Assembly (NCBI GenBank): GCA_004356555.1
Contig: SMWY01000137.1
Coordinates: forward strand, 1-14,056
Length of the DNA: 14,056 nt
Direction of reading: 5' to 3'
Source of the DNA: Candidatus Dadabacteria bacterium
GTDB taxonomy: Bacteria; Desulfobacterota_D; UBA1144; Nemesobacterales; UBA2774
Part shown: one piece after another, positions 6,255 through 13,958 of the stretch
Numbering within the stretch: position 1 is the stretch's first letter
How the letters are laid out: each line of letters opens with the position of its first letter
The notes under the pieces: generated by a model
The model's input: the letters and a program-made list of their open reading frames with translations, nothing else
Database searches by the model: none
What the model was told of the DNA's origin: nothing
Program-made: the position numbers and the translations under genes

Positions 6255-6743
6255 TTATGACCAGGGCTCTCTATAATAATATACAAAATTGGCAACTTTA
6301 GGTCTTTCTGTCCAGCCCATTTTTTTATAAAAGCCTTTTTGATAAGAGGGTTTCTCCTTGCCGTTTGTGAGCATAAGTCTCATACAGCCTCTTTTCTCTC
6401 CCTCCTCCATAACATATTTGATGAGAGCGCTTCCGGCTCCCTTGCCTCCTGCCTCGGGGCTTACGAAAACATCAGACACATAACCCTCCCAGCTACCCAG
6501 CATGACAAACGGCACCCAGTGGACGTTTGTGAATCCTATTACTCTATTCTCTTCGTCTACAGCAACGATCATAGTATGTCCTTCAGTGTTTTTGTTGCAA
6601 TGCTTGATAAGTTCTTCGATTGGTTCTGAGACCTCTTTAAGCGGCATATTGTTTCTTTTTTCAGACCAGCCTATTTTTCTCAGTATTTCAGCCATTGAGA
6701 CTCCATCTTTAATTTCTGCGTGTCTTATTGTTAGGTTTGCCAT
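6255..6743 (-). CDS. GNAT-family N-acetyltransferase, 162 aa
   Basis: A typical single-domain GNAT protein. It opens LTIRHAEIKDGVSMAEIL and has the acetyl-CoA pyrophosphate loop in VSDVFVSPEAGGKGAGSAL (89-107). The ending YQKGFYKKMGW is the usual motif B region. The first residue of the Q/R-x-x-G-x-G/A loop is Gly rather than Gln or Arg, a common variation. The acetyl acceptor cannot be read from the sequence. AGGAG five bases before the ATG fixes the start. It appears to be the first gene of a minus-strand run with the SixA-like and RraA-like genes and is divergent from yceI. Confidence 0.85.
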   Translation of the reverse strand: MANLTIRHAEIKDGVSMAEILRKIGWSEKRNNMPLKEVSEPIEELIKHCNKNTEGHTMIVAVDEENRVIGFTNVHWVPFVMLGSWEGYVSDVFVSPEAGGKGAGSALIKYVMEEGEKRGCMRLMLTNGKEKPSYQKGFYKKMGWTERPKVANFVYYYREPWS

Positions 6744-6761
6744 ATTAACTCCTAAATTTCT

Positions 6762-6790
6762 TTATTAGCAATTTTGGTTAAGGATATCAA
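6762..6790 (-). promoter_or_regulatory. Weak candidate promoter for the GNAT-sixA-rraA run
   Basis: On the minus strand TTGATA (6790-6785) and TAATAA (6767-6762) are 17 bases apart and end 18 bases before the GNAT start. The -35 is good and the -10 is poor. Confidence 0.25.
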
Positions 6791-6833
6791 ATATATATGA
6801 AAAGGAAAAATTGTATGGTATTTTTGAATCAAA

Positions 6834-6845
6834 GAACGGATGTTC
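6834..6845. promoter_or_regulatory. Palindromic GAAC-N4-GTTC site upstream of yceI
   Basis: GAACGGATGTTC is a perfect inverted repeat, extended by one A/T pair on each side. It fits the GAAC-RNRY-GTTY core of the LexA/DinR box known from Gram-positive and some other bacteria. It lies 51 bases before the yceI start. It may be an operator for yceI, but no regulator is in the window and one such 8-base core match can be chance. Confidence 0.25.
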
Positions 6846-6896
6846 TCATCAAAAATATAAAGTAAGGAAATACCAAATTCACAGGAGGCTTTTCGA

Positions 6897-7514
6897 ATGA
6901 AGGAACTAAAGAGTTTTATAGCTATAGTGGCTTTAGCGTTTACTGTATTCTTTGCGGGCTACAGCCAGTCTCACGCAGAAGTTGCAGAGTATATTATCGA
7001 TCCGGACCACAGCCAGGTAACTTTTAAGGTAAAGCATTTGGCTATAAGCACAGTAACAGGGCGGTTTGACCTGCTTGAAGGCTCATACTCAATAGATTTA
7101 GAAAATATTGCTAATTCAAATGTAAATACGAGCATTGTGGCATCAAGCATCAATACTAATAAGAAGAAGAGAGATGATCATTTAAAGTCTGCTGAGTTTT
7201 TAGATGTTGAGAAATACCCTAATATTACTTTCAAAAGTAAAGAGATTAAAAATGGAGACGGTAATAAATTTCAGATAGTAGGTGACCTCACAATACACGG
7301 GATAACAAAAGAAGTTACGCTTGACGCGGTATATGAGGGACATGTAGCGAGCGATCCTTGGGGCTTTGAGCGCACAGCGTTTATAGCAAGTGGGGAAATT
7401 AGCCGAAAAGACTTTGGCATGACATGGAACAAGGCTCTTGAAGCCGGAGGCTTTCTTGTGGGTGATGAGGTTAGGATAACTTTGGAAGTTGAAGGTATAC
7501 GTAAAACAAGCTGA
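6897..7514 (+). CDS. yceI: Periplasmic YceI-family lipid-binding-type protein, 205 aa
   Basis: A Sec signal peptide (residues 1-27, hydrophobic core IAIVALAFTVFFAG, cleavage likely after SHA) precedes one complete YceI domain. The domain begins YIIDPDHSQVTFKVKHL, has KKKRDDHLKSAEFLDVEKYP and FKSKEI in the middle, LTIHGITKEVTL next, and ends RKDFGMTWNKALEAGG then VGDEVRITLEVE. YceI proteins are lipocalin-like barrels that bind polyisoprenoid or other amphiphilic molecules in the periplasm. AGGAGG eight bases before the ATG fixes the start. The gene stands alone with a strong terminator; a palindromic site lies upstream. Confidence 0.95.
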   Translation: MKELKSFIAIVALAFTVFFAGYSQSHAEVAEYIIDPDHSQVTFKVKHLAISTVTGRFDLLEGSYSIDLENIANSNVNTSIVASSINTNKKKRDDHLKSAEFLDVEKYPNITFKSKEIKNGDGNKFQIVGDLTIHGITKEVTLDAVYEGHVASDPWGFERTAFIASGEISRKDFGMTWNKALEAGGFLVGDEVRITLEVEGIRKTS

Positions 7515-7530
7515 CTTGCAAACAATATTC

Positions 7531-7563
7531 GGAGGCTACCTAACTACGGCTAGCCTCCTTTTT
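7531..7563 (+). terminator. Rho-independent terminator after yceI
   Basis: An 8-bp GGAGGCTA / TAGCCTCC stem (7531-7538 and 7551-7558) with a 12-base loop is followed by a T-run. It starts 16 bases after the yceI stop. Confidence 0.9.
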
Positions 7564-7671
7564 ATTGTTTTTCCTTAGTATCTTCACTATCTTTTGTGGA
7601 ATTTCTATTTAGTTCTGTCGCGATTTTGCCGGATTGTGCATTAGGCCTTGTACTATTTATTTGTGCTGCAC

Positions 7672-8352
7672 TTATTGTCCCATCATCTGTCCTAAATCTA
7701 TTTCTGTAATTGTTGCGTCTCCAACGCTGCAGATGCCCTTGGGTCCAGGGTCATTCCTTTTTACTTCGGTTGCAACCTCGGATATTGATATGCCGGCCAT
7801 ATCTGCTTTTGATTCAACTACTATCTGGTCTTCGGTTATACAGGTAAAAGCTCCGCCCATTACTTTCCATTCCGTACATTTCTCACCGTTTACAGTTTTC
7901 TCGCCCACTACTTTACCTCCCATCTGCTTCATGAGCGATTCGCTGAACTCTTTAGGGGTCTTTCCTTTCATTGCGCCAGCCATAGCTTTGTACATAGGGT
8001 TTTTCATTTTTGTTCCGGTGTTCTTATCAAGTTCAATTGTTATGATCCATTGATCACCATCTTTTACATAAGTTATAACCTTTACGTTCTTTTTTTGTGA
8101 ATTTCCCATAATACTCGTCTCGGATTTCTCAATCCAGCAAATTGTCCTGCCGTAGTCCTGGGAATACTGTTGTTTGCTGCCCGTTGTATTGCCGCTCAGT
8201 TCATAATTTACAGAGTAGTTTTTAAGCGTGTGCATTTTCTGATCAGCTGTCCTGCCATCTATTGCGAATGACACGGTCATGATAGTAAAAATAAAAATGG
8301 CTGCCGGATAGCCTAACTTTGAAAAAATTGCATTGTGTAAATATGATTTCAC
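7672..8352 (-). CDS. Exported cysteine-containing protein of unknown function, 226 aa
   Basis: The N-terminus carries a long signal peptide or anchor (hydrophobic stretch YPAAIFIFTIMTVSFA, about residues 15-30). The mature part has four well-spaced cysteines in RTICWIE, GEKCTEWKV, FTCITED and GICSVGD, consistent with two disulfides in the periplasm. The block NGEKCTEWKVMGGAFTC followed by SEVATEVKR recalls DUF4412-like exported proteins, but I do not assign a function. It starts with GTG, with AGGAGG seven bases upstream. It follows the VWA gene by 18 bases and is surely co-transcribed with it, so the two may act together in the envelope. After the stop another frame stays open for about 41 codons to 7563. 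Confidence 0.75.
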   Translation of the reverse strand: MKSYLHNAIFSKLGYPAAIFIFTIMTVSFAIDGRTADQKMHTLKNYSVNYELSGNTTGSKQQYSQDYGRTICWIEKSETSIMGNSQKKNVKVITYVKDGDQWIITIELDKNTGTKMKNPMYKAMAGAMKGKTPKEFSESLMKQMGGKVVGEKTVNGEKCTEWKVMGGAFTCITEDQIVVESKADMAGISISEVATEVKRNDPGPKGICSVGDATITEIDLGQMMGQ

Positions 8353-8370
8353 AATAAAGCCTCCTAAATT

Positions 8371-10041
8371 TTAATTTGGTTTGAGTTTAATTATAACCTC
8401 TTTGTCATCCCCTTCTTTTACTTCAAATTCAACATCTTGATAGGTTCCGTCTCCTTTACTTGATTTGTGTGCCCAGCCACCTACTGAATATTTGCCTGGT
8501 AGAAAAGGGATTTTCTCTCCGCCGTTTTTAAATATTCCTTTTGAATACCTAGGGACTGTCCCATTTTCAAGTGACACTGAAGTGACAAATACTCTGTCGT
8601 CTTTATCTCTCGTTCCGTCAGCATTGTTATATACAAATGTTATATACCCCGTCGGAACTGTTACATCAATCTCCTGCTCGTCCTCTTCAGAAATAGAGAC
8701 ACCTTCTTTTGTATACCAAAAGAGCCTATTTGGAAGAATTAAATCATAGGTGCCCGGAAGCACACGAGCTCCGTTACTTATGTGAACGAGATATTCTTTT
8801 TTTCCGTCTTTCCTAAGCTCATAGTTCTCACGGTACAATTCCCCCGTTCCCGATGCAACCATTTTTATATATATATGTACTGTGTGAACCATATTGAAAA
8901 CAAGTTCTTTACTGTCACCAGCTTCAAAAGATTCCGTTACAGAAAGATCATTTTCTTCATTAGGCTTGCTTCTGAATTCATAAGTTCCTTCGTCGATGTA
9001 AACTTCGTCTTGAGGTCTGAATTTAAATACTGCTTTCTTCTTCCCATCTTGGTAGGCATAAATCTGCGAGCCTCTTTGGACCTTGTCCCCGTCTAAAAAC
9101 TTCGCTTTTACTGACGGCGGGACTTCTATAACTATTTCAACTTTAGTCTCTCCAGAGTCAGCTACTGTTATAGGTTTCGTTACCGGTTTATATAAGTTGC
9201 CGTTTCGTGTAAGGACACCGACTTCCAGATTATAGTCCCCGCCTTTAATAATATTTCTTCCGTTGCTCGATACCTCTATAGAATCTTCTCCTTCTCTTAT
9301 AACAGTGCCCTCAACCCGAATTTTGTTTCCTAAAGAATCAACTCCAATTATTATAAGTGCAGCGTGGGTTTTGGGCTCCTTCTTTCTTTCCACTGGAGCT
9401 GCTTCTTCTTTTATTTTGGTAAGACCTTCTGATAGCTCAGAGGCTGATGAGGCGTCGTGGTACTCTGTGCCCGCAGCATCAGATATGCACTGCATAGCAG
9501 CTTTTGATTTTTCATCCAGTCCTAAGCCCACTACATGGACTTTTATTTTTACATCCTTTTCTCTCCACTCGCGTACGAGCTCGCATGGATCGGCGTCGCA
9601 GGTTTCTATACCGTCGCTTATGAGTATTATTTCCCCTTGGCGGTCTCCAAAGTCTTTTAGGGCCTCTTGCAAACTGTATGTAATTGGAGTTTTCCCCAAC
9701 GGTTTAATAGAATCGATTGACTGTGTAAGCTCAGATATAACCTGATCAGGCTCACCAAATGGGATTAATAATTCAGAATCCAGACAGTCTCCCTTTCTCC
9801 TGTGTCCATAGACTCTAAATGCAAGCTCGTATCCCTCAAAATCACCGGCTACATATTCTTTTAATACTTTCTTTGCGGTTTCGACTTTCCTCGACTTATC
9901 GGGAAGCTCTCCCCACATTGAGCCTGATGAGTCCAGGATTATATATATATAGCCGCTTGGGTCTTCTTGGGAGAATGAATAGCTCGATAGACAGATAAGA
10001 ATGATTAATGCGCTAAAAAAAGAGTGCAATCTGGAATTCAC
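8371..10041 (-). CDS. Exported VWA-domain protein, 556 aa
   Basis: A signal peptide (residues 1-24) is followed by a von Willebrand factor A domain from about 29 to 212. Its metal-ion-dependent adhesion site is complete: D37-S-S39-G-S41, T118 in GKTPIT and D143 in ISDGIE. The blocks FRVYGHRRKGDCLDSELLIP and DGIETCDADPCELV are typical of one bacterial group of VWA proteins and carry cysteines likely to form disulfides. Residues about 225-556 look like several beta-sandwich repeats, each with a LPGTYDL- or LPGKYSVGGW-type turn, suggesting an extended extracytoplasmic ligand-binding or assembly arm. No transmembrane anchor is seen besides the signal, and there is no lipobox cysteine. The start is GTG with AAGGAG six bases upstream. 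It is the first gene of a two-gene operon. Confidence 0.9.
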   Translation of the reverse strand: MNSRLHSFFSALIILICLSSYSFSQEDPSGYIYIILDSSGSMWGELPDKSRKVETAKKVLKEYVAGDFEGYELAFRVYGHRRKGDCLDSELLIPFGEPDQVISELTQSIDSIKPLGKTPITYSLQEALKDFGDRQGEIILISDGIETCDADPCELVREWREKDVKIKVHVVGLGLDEKSKAAMQCISDAAGTEYHDASSASELSEGLTKIKEEAAPVERKKEPKTHAALIIIGVDSLGNKIRVEGTVIREGEDSIEVSSNGRNIIKGGDYNLEVGVLTRNGNLYKPVTKPITVADSGETKVEIVIEVPPSVKAKFLDGDKVQRGSQIYAYQDGKKKAVFKFRPQDEVYIDEGTYEFRSKPNEENDLSVTESFEAGDSKELVFNMVHTVHIYIKMVASGTGELYRENYELRKDGKKEYLVHISNGARVLPGTYDLILPNRLFWYTKEGVSISEEDEQEIDVTVPTGYITFVYNNADGTRDKDDRVFVTSVSLENGTVPRYSKGIFKNGGEKIPFLPGKYSVGGWAHKSSKGDGTYQDVEFEVKEGDDKEVIIKLKPN

Positions 10042-10106
10042 TTTAGTCTCCTTAATATATGCAATAACTTTACAGGTAATAAATTATAGTATGAATTTTG
10101 TTAACC

Positions 10107-10136
10107 ATCATATCCTTTATAGATTAGGTAAGTCAA
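10107..10136 (-). promoter_or_regulatory. Candidate promoter of the VWA operon
   Basis: On the minus strand TTGACT (10136-10131) and TATGAT (10112-10107) are 18 bases apart, with five of six consensus bases each. The start codon is 66 bases further on, leaving a normal leader. The rest of 10042-10219 is AT-rich and shows no gene. Confidence 0.5.
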
Positions 10137-10219
10137 CAAGTAAGTTCGAGTTATAAAACTTGGTACTTAGTGGGGTGTTTGATTCTCTAATGTTTACATA
10201 TGGTTGTATAGGATTCTTG

Positions 10220-10876
10220 TTAGATTTTTCTTATCTCAAGTGTATCGATTTTATCGCTTATTTCCATATACGCGTATGATCTGGTTCCTAGCGGGCCGGG
10301 ATTAACGATTTTTGTTATGCCGATTTCATCAATTCCCTGGGCTTCGTGAATGTGTCCGGTAAAGCATACTAAGGGTTTAAGTTTCTCTATGAATTCTCTA
10401 ACCGTTACGCTCCCTACGTGAGCGCCGGTGCTAATGGTATCGTTTAACGTATTAATGGGAGGCTGATGCGAGACCAAGATTTTGGGCCTCCTGTTATCTA
10501 AATTTTGTGTAGAACTATCAAGAATTTCGACATATTCATTCTCAGTATAAATATTCGGCGTAGGGCTGGGACAAGGAAGTGATCCCCCGGCTCCGAATAC
10601 TGAAATACCGTCTATTTCAAAATGACGTCCGTGAATTTGAATATTTTCTCTTTCTAAGTAAGAGTCCACCTCTTTTTTGTCGCAGTTTCCTGTAACTGCA
10701 AGAATGTTTGAGTTATAAGTTCTTATTAAATCGATTATTTGTGAGGCTTCTTTTTCCCCACCAAAGTGTGTTATATCCCCACTTAATAGAATAAGATCAG
10801 CGGATGATAATATCTCTCCTATTTCTGGAATAGGCTTAGCATTTCCGTGGATATCAGCGATGTTAATTACAATCAT
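10220..10876 (-). CDS. Calcineurin-like metallophosphoesterase, 218 aa
   Basis: All metal-binding motifs of the calcineurin-like superfamily are present in order: D8-x-H10 (IADIHGN), G33-D34 (LLSGDITH), G63-N64-C-D66 (AVTGNCD), H137 (LVSHQPP) and G174-H175-x-H177 (FTGHIHE). The protein is cytoplasmic and single-domain, similar in size to YfcE/Rv0805-like phosphodiesterases. Substrates of this fold range from cyclic nucleotides to phosphoproteins. It begins 20 bases after the diadenylate cyclase gene on the same strand, which makes c-di-AMP or its product pApA an attractive but unproven substrate. The start ATG follows the cyclase stop region, with AGAG a few bases before it as a weak ribosome binding site. 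Confidence 0.85.
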   Translation of the reverse strand: MIVINIADIHGNAKPIPEIGEILSSADLILLSGDITHFGGEKEASQIIDLIRTYNSNILAVTGNCDKKEVDSYLERENIQIHGRHFEIDGISVFGAGGSLPCPSPTPNIYTENEYVEILDSSTQNLDNRRPKILVSHQPPINTLNDTISTGAHVGSVTVREFIEKLKPLVCFTGHIHEAQGIDEIGITKIVNPGPLGTRSYAYMEISDKIDTLEIRKI

Positions 10877-10896
10877 AAGTTTATATAAGAGAGAGT

Positions 10897-11505
10897 TTAA
10901 TCGCCATTATTTACTATTGTTAATTCTTCTTTGAACTCAGTCTCCTCAGATCTGCTGAGATTGGTAGCGTATTGCCTCAGCATCCAGAGCTCGGGAATAA
11001 TTTCACCAATTATCTCCCCATTATCAAATATTCGTATCGTTGAGCTTTCTGAGAGCACGACTGCTACAGCATTGGTTCCCTTTGTAATAGAGGCCGCGGC
11101 CATGTGGCGGCTTCCAAGACCAAGCGGAAGTTTAATCCCTTCAGATGTAGCGTTTATATAACGGCAGGCGGAAATAAACACGCCGTCATCGGAGACCAAG
11201 AAAGCTCCGTCAAGTTGGGCAAGCTCTTTTATAGTCTCCCTTGTGTTTTTGTCGCTTACGATTTTTTTGCTGGGCGGATGGCCGAATAACGGATCCAGGA
11301 TTAAGGGGCTCGATCTTCTAAGTACTTCCTCAGTGTCGGAAATCACAAACATAGTTCCAATCTTTTTCCCTTCCCTTCCTTCACGGGAGATTTCCATTGT
11401 TAAAAGAAGCACCTGCTCAAGAGTGACCGGATTAACTTTACGCTCCGGGCAGCATATGCCTGAAAGTAAGTCTCTATGTGCTTTTATTCTTTTTTCTAAA
11501 TCCAT
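10897..11505 (-). CDS. Diadenylate cyclase (DisA_N domain, soluble), 202 aa
   Basis: Contains the DAC-domain signatures D99-G-A101 (AQLDGAFLVSDDGVF) and GSRHMAAAS (131-139), followed by AVVLSESSTIRIFDNGEI. These bind and join two ATP molecules to give c-di-AMP and two pyrophosphates. The usual RHR triplet reads RHM here, while the RH and the downstream AA-S/T are kept. No transmembrane helices are visible, so it is neither CdaA-like (membrane) nor full-length DisA (no linker or HhH DNA-binding region). About 80 N-terminal residues form a helical cap of unknown role. I take the ATG at 11505 with GGGAAG upstream; an in-frame TTG five codons earlier is possible. It lies 20 bases before a metallophosphoesterase gene. 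Confidence 0.85.
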   Translation of the reverse strand: MDLEKRIKAHRDLLSGICCPERKVNPVTLEQVLLLTMEISREGREGKKIGTMFVISDTEEVLRRSSPLILDPLFGHPPSKKIVSDKNTRETIKELAQLDGAFLVSDDGVFISACRYINATSEGIKLPLGLGSRHMAAASITKGTNAVAVVLSESSTIRIFDNGEIIGEIIPELWMLRQYATNLSRSEETEFKEELTIVNNGD

Positions 11506-11566
11506 AATTTCACTTCCCAATATAACTACTAATAAGTATAACAGAACAAGCCTTGATTAAGCAGGC

Positions 11567-12151
11567 CTATTTCTCCAAATAGTAAGTTGCCTGTCTAAAA
11601 AATAGTAAAAATCGGCTATATTTAGCAGCTTTTAATTTAAGCCCGAGTTCTATAAAAACATCCTTCCATTCATTATCACTTTTATTTGAATGAGGGTGGC
11701 CCGAGAACTCCATGTTGACTATAGAATCGACAAAATAGGTCAGATACCTCTGGATTGGGTTTGTATATATATCCTCAATTATTATTATCTTATCAGCGAC
11801 TCTTTTGGCTTCCAATAATATTTCCTCAGGATTAGAGGTATGATGAAGCACTGTGAGTATGAGAGCGGTATCAAATGAGGAGTTATTGTATGGCAGCTTT
11901 TTCCCATTATAAATCTCAGGGGCTATTTCCGGAGATAAGGTCTGATCTATAACATCGATCGGGGTTACGTTGTAACCATCCCCATTCATCAAAAGACACA
12001 CACTTCCCGGACCCGTGCCAATGTCTAATATTTTATCTTTCGGAGATAAGTACTCAGATATGCGCTCAATCTTAAACTTCGCGTCCCAGAGCCAGATTTT
12101 AAATATTTGCTCACTAAGAAGTGAATTGTCTTTAATAGTAGCTAAACTCAT
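11567..12151 (-). CDS. Class I SAM-dependent methyltransferase, 194 aa
   Basis: The SAM-binding loop DIGTGPGSV (43-51) follows ISEYLSPKDKIL, with an acidic second strand (PIDVID) and the post-strand-4 motif FDTALILTVLHHTSNPEEIL. This is the Methyltransf_11 pattern. The acceptor is unknown; the hydrophobic C-terminal part (YSRFLLFFRQATYYLEK) could face lipid or a small hydrophobic substrate. I take the ATG at 12151; a TTG one codon earlier is also open. No clear ribosome binding site is seen. It lies 61 bases before the cyclase gene on the same strand, so co-transcription is possible but not shown. Confidence 0.85.
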   Translation of the reverse strand: MSLATIKDNSLLSEQIFKIWLWDAKFKIERISEYLSPKDKILDIGTGPGSVCLLMNGDGYNVTPIDVIDQTLSPEIAPEIYNGKKLPYNNSSFDTALILTVLHHTSNPEEILLEAKRVADKIIIIEDIYTNPIQRYLTYFVDSIVNMEFSGHPHSNKSDNEWKDVFIELGLKLKAAKYSRFLLFFRQATYYLEK

Positions 12152-12242
12152 CAATATTTTGGATGTGATTGAAAAGATAATGATTCATTGCTTGGAATCT
12201 TAGTAAGAATGATTGATACAGTTGTTCTGTAAACATTCTTAA

Positions 12243-12274
12243 ATCCCCCTTAATCCCCCTTTTTCTAAGGGGGA
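12243..12274. repeat. C-rich dispersed-type repeat with hairpin
   Basis: ATCCCCCTTA is followed by a second TCCCCCTT, then a five-base loop and AAGGGGGA (stem 12254-12261 with 12267-12274). This tandem-plus-inverted CCCCCTTAATCCCCC arrangement is a common intergenic repeat in many bacterial genomes, probably non-autonomous. Only one copy is in the window. It lies after the oxidoreductase stop on the minus strand but lacks a T-run in that direction. Confidence 0.6.
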
Positions 12275-12314
12275 AATTGTAAACAAATCTGTGTACGACA
12301 ATAATATTGGCCCA

Positions 12315-13694
12315 TTACTCCAAAGGTTCAAGCGAGCCAAGCACGGTCGGAATAAGCTCAGAAACCGTGGGATGAATATGGACAGCTCTTTGGATTACGG
12401 TATATGGCGCTTTGGCGTACATTACGTCCATAATGCAGTGAATAGCCTCGTCCCCCTCAATTCCCAGAATTGCCGCGCCTAGTATTTCTTTTGTCTCGGC
12501 GTCCACCACGACTTTTATAAAACCTTGCGTCTCCCCTCTTTCCCGTGCCCGCCCTACTCTTGCCATCATGCGCTTACCTACTAGCGCCTTGCGCCCAGAC
12601 TTCCTCACCTGATCCTCAGTCATACCCACGCGCCCGAGCGGCGGGTCTATGAAAAGTCCGTAACAAAGTATTCTATCACTTACTCTTCTCGGATCGTTAT
12701 CAAGCAAATTAGCCGCGACTATTTCAAAGTCGTTGTAAGAGGTATGCGTAAATGCTCCTTTACCGTTACAGTCGCCGATGGCCCATATACCATCAACATC
12801 TGTTTTTAATTCATCATCTACGTTTATGTAACCCCTCTCATTTGTTTGGACCCCGGCTTTATCAAGCCCCAAATCGTCGGTATTTGGAACACGTCCCACA
12901 GCCCAGAGGATATGTGATCCGGTTATATGAGTGTCTCCATGAGTACAGTCAACTTCAACCATTACACCCTGCTCATGTTTTTTCGCATTAATACAGCTTG
13001 CGTTCAGTCTCAAATTAATACCCTCTTTCTCAAAAATTTCTTTTACCGTGTCTGAAATGTCTTCATCCTCACGGCCAATTAAACGAGGCCCTTTTTCGAT
13101 AATTGTTACTTTGCTACCAAAACGTCTGTACATCTGCCCGAATTCAAGCCCTATATAGCTTCCTCCTATTATGATTAAGTGCTCTGGAAGGAAATCTATA
13201 TCCATCATGGTCGAATTCGTAAGATAATTTATCCCTTCTTCGTTACCCTCAGGCGGTACAAATGCTCTCCCGCCCACGTTTATAAAAATTTTGTCAGATT
13301 CCAGTATCTCATCATTTACTCTCACTGTATTTGGAGATTGAAAACGGGCGTGTCCCTGATACACGGTGACATTCTCCATCCCCCTGACCCAGTCCTCTAC
13401 ACCTTTGTTAGAACTGCCTGAGACCTCGTCCTTTCTTGCCTTAACCTTCTTCATATCCACATCTATACGGCCATCAATCATTACGCCAAGATCTGATGCA
13501 GTCCTGGCCACATGCGCTGCCCTGGCGCTGGCTACAAGAGTTTTTGTCGGTATACAGCCGGTATTTACGCATGTGCCTCCAAACAAATTACGCTCGATTA
13601 CTGCGACTTTCATTCCTGCGTTAGATAAACGCTCTGCTAATGCCGGGCCTGACTGTCCGGTCCCGATTACTATTGCATCAAATTTTGTCGCCAT
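12315..13694 (-). CDS. FAD-dependent pyridine nucleotide-disulfide oxidoreductase (MerA/RclA-like), 459 aa
   Basis: A full-length class I flavoprotein disulfide reductase. The FAD-binding motif is G11-T-G13-Q-S-G16. The redox-active pair C42-x4-C47 sits in GGTCVNTGCIPTKTLV. The NAD(P) domain carries IIGGSYIGLEFG, and the second FAD motif is IWAIGDCNG. The interface domain ends with H439-I-H441-P-T-V-S-E446, the active-site base dyad. It lacks the C-terminal Cys pair of true mercuric reductase and the lipoamide-enzyme neighbours (no E2 or E1 genes), so it more likely belongs to the RclA-like/MerA-like group with unknown substrate, perhaps a metal ion or a quinone. A G-rich stretch about ten bases before the ATG serves as ribosome binding site. 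It is monocistronic. Confidence 0.9.
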   Translation of the reverse strand: MATKFDAIVIGTGQSGPALAERLSNAGMKVAVIERNLFGGTCVNTGCIPTKTLVASARAAHVARTASDLGVMIDGRIDVDMKKVKARKDEVSGSSNKGVEDWVRGMENVTVYQGHARFQSPNTVRVNDEILESDKIFINVGGRAFVPPEGNEEGINYLTNSTMMDIDFLPEHLIIIGGSYIGLEFGQMYRRFGSKVTIIEKGPRLIGREDEDISDTVKEIFEKEGINLRLNASCINAKKHEQGVMVEVDCTHGDTHITGSHILWAVGRVPNTDDLGLDKAGVQTNERGYINVDDELKTDVDGIWAIGDCNGKGAFTHTSYNDFEIVAANLLDNDPRRVSDRILCYGLFIDPPLGRVGMTEDQVRKSGRKALVGKRMMARVGRARERGETQGFIKVVVDAETKEILGAAILGIEGDEAIHCIMDVMYAKAPYTVIQRAVHIHPTVSELIPTVLGSLEPLE

Positions 13695-13778
13695 GGTTAT
13701 TTATCCCCCCTAGTACCAATTTTTATTATTTCAGTCTATTATATTTATGGGCATAAGGAAATATATAAGCCCTCCACT

Positions 13779-13927
13779 AAGCTTGTAATTAATACAGCGC
13801 TTTCTCATAGAGGCGGCCCCAGTCTTATAGAGGTGATTTTGGACAGGGATGACTGCAGTAAAGAACTTTTAGAGTGGGGGGCTCACGGGTCTCTGCAAAC
13901 AACGCCCGCCCGCCAAAGAATTTGTAG
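13779..13927 (+). pseudogene. C-terminal relic of a ThDP-dependent 2-keto acid decarboxylase (pyruvate decarboxylase type)
   Basis: The plus-strand frame reads INTALSHRGGPSLIEVILDR followed by DDCSKELLEWG. This is the extreme C-terminus of pyruvate/indolepyruvate decarboxylase-type enzymes (compare the family ending D-DxSKELLEWGSRVxAANxRPP). After a run of six G (13876-13881) the frame breaks, but in another frame the text goes on as SRVSANNARPPKNL with TAG at 13925-13927. So the original stop is still there behind a homopolymer indel of two extra G or one missing. The upstream part of the gene, including the ThDP-binding domain, is gone and replaced by AT-rich sequence and the divergent oxidoreductase. 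The SDR gene starts 31 bases later, suggesting an old operon. Confidence 0.8.
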
Positions 13928-13958
13928 TATATATTTTCTTTAATCAGGAGATTATTAA

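Noticed and set aside
8782..9745. Two plus-strand open frames opposite the VWA gene (8782-9096 and 9263-9745)
   Set aside because: Both are shadows of the VWA coding sequence, whose signal peptide and metal site are convincing.
12254..12274. Hairpin after the oxidoreductase gene as a rho-independent terminator
   Set aside because: The stem is good but no T-run follows it on the minus strand, and the doubled C-rich unit fits a dispersed repeat better.
12315..13694. Dihydrolipoamide dehydrogenase or true mercuric reductase as the name of the flavoprotein
   Set aside because: There are no lipoyl-enzyme partners nearby and no C-terminal cysteine pair or heavy-metal-binding domain, so only the broader family is supported.
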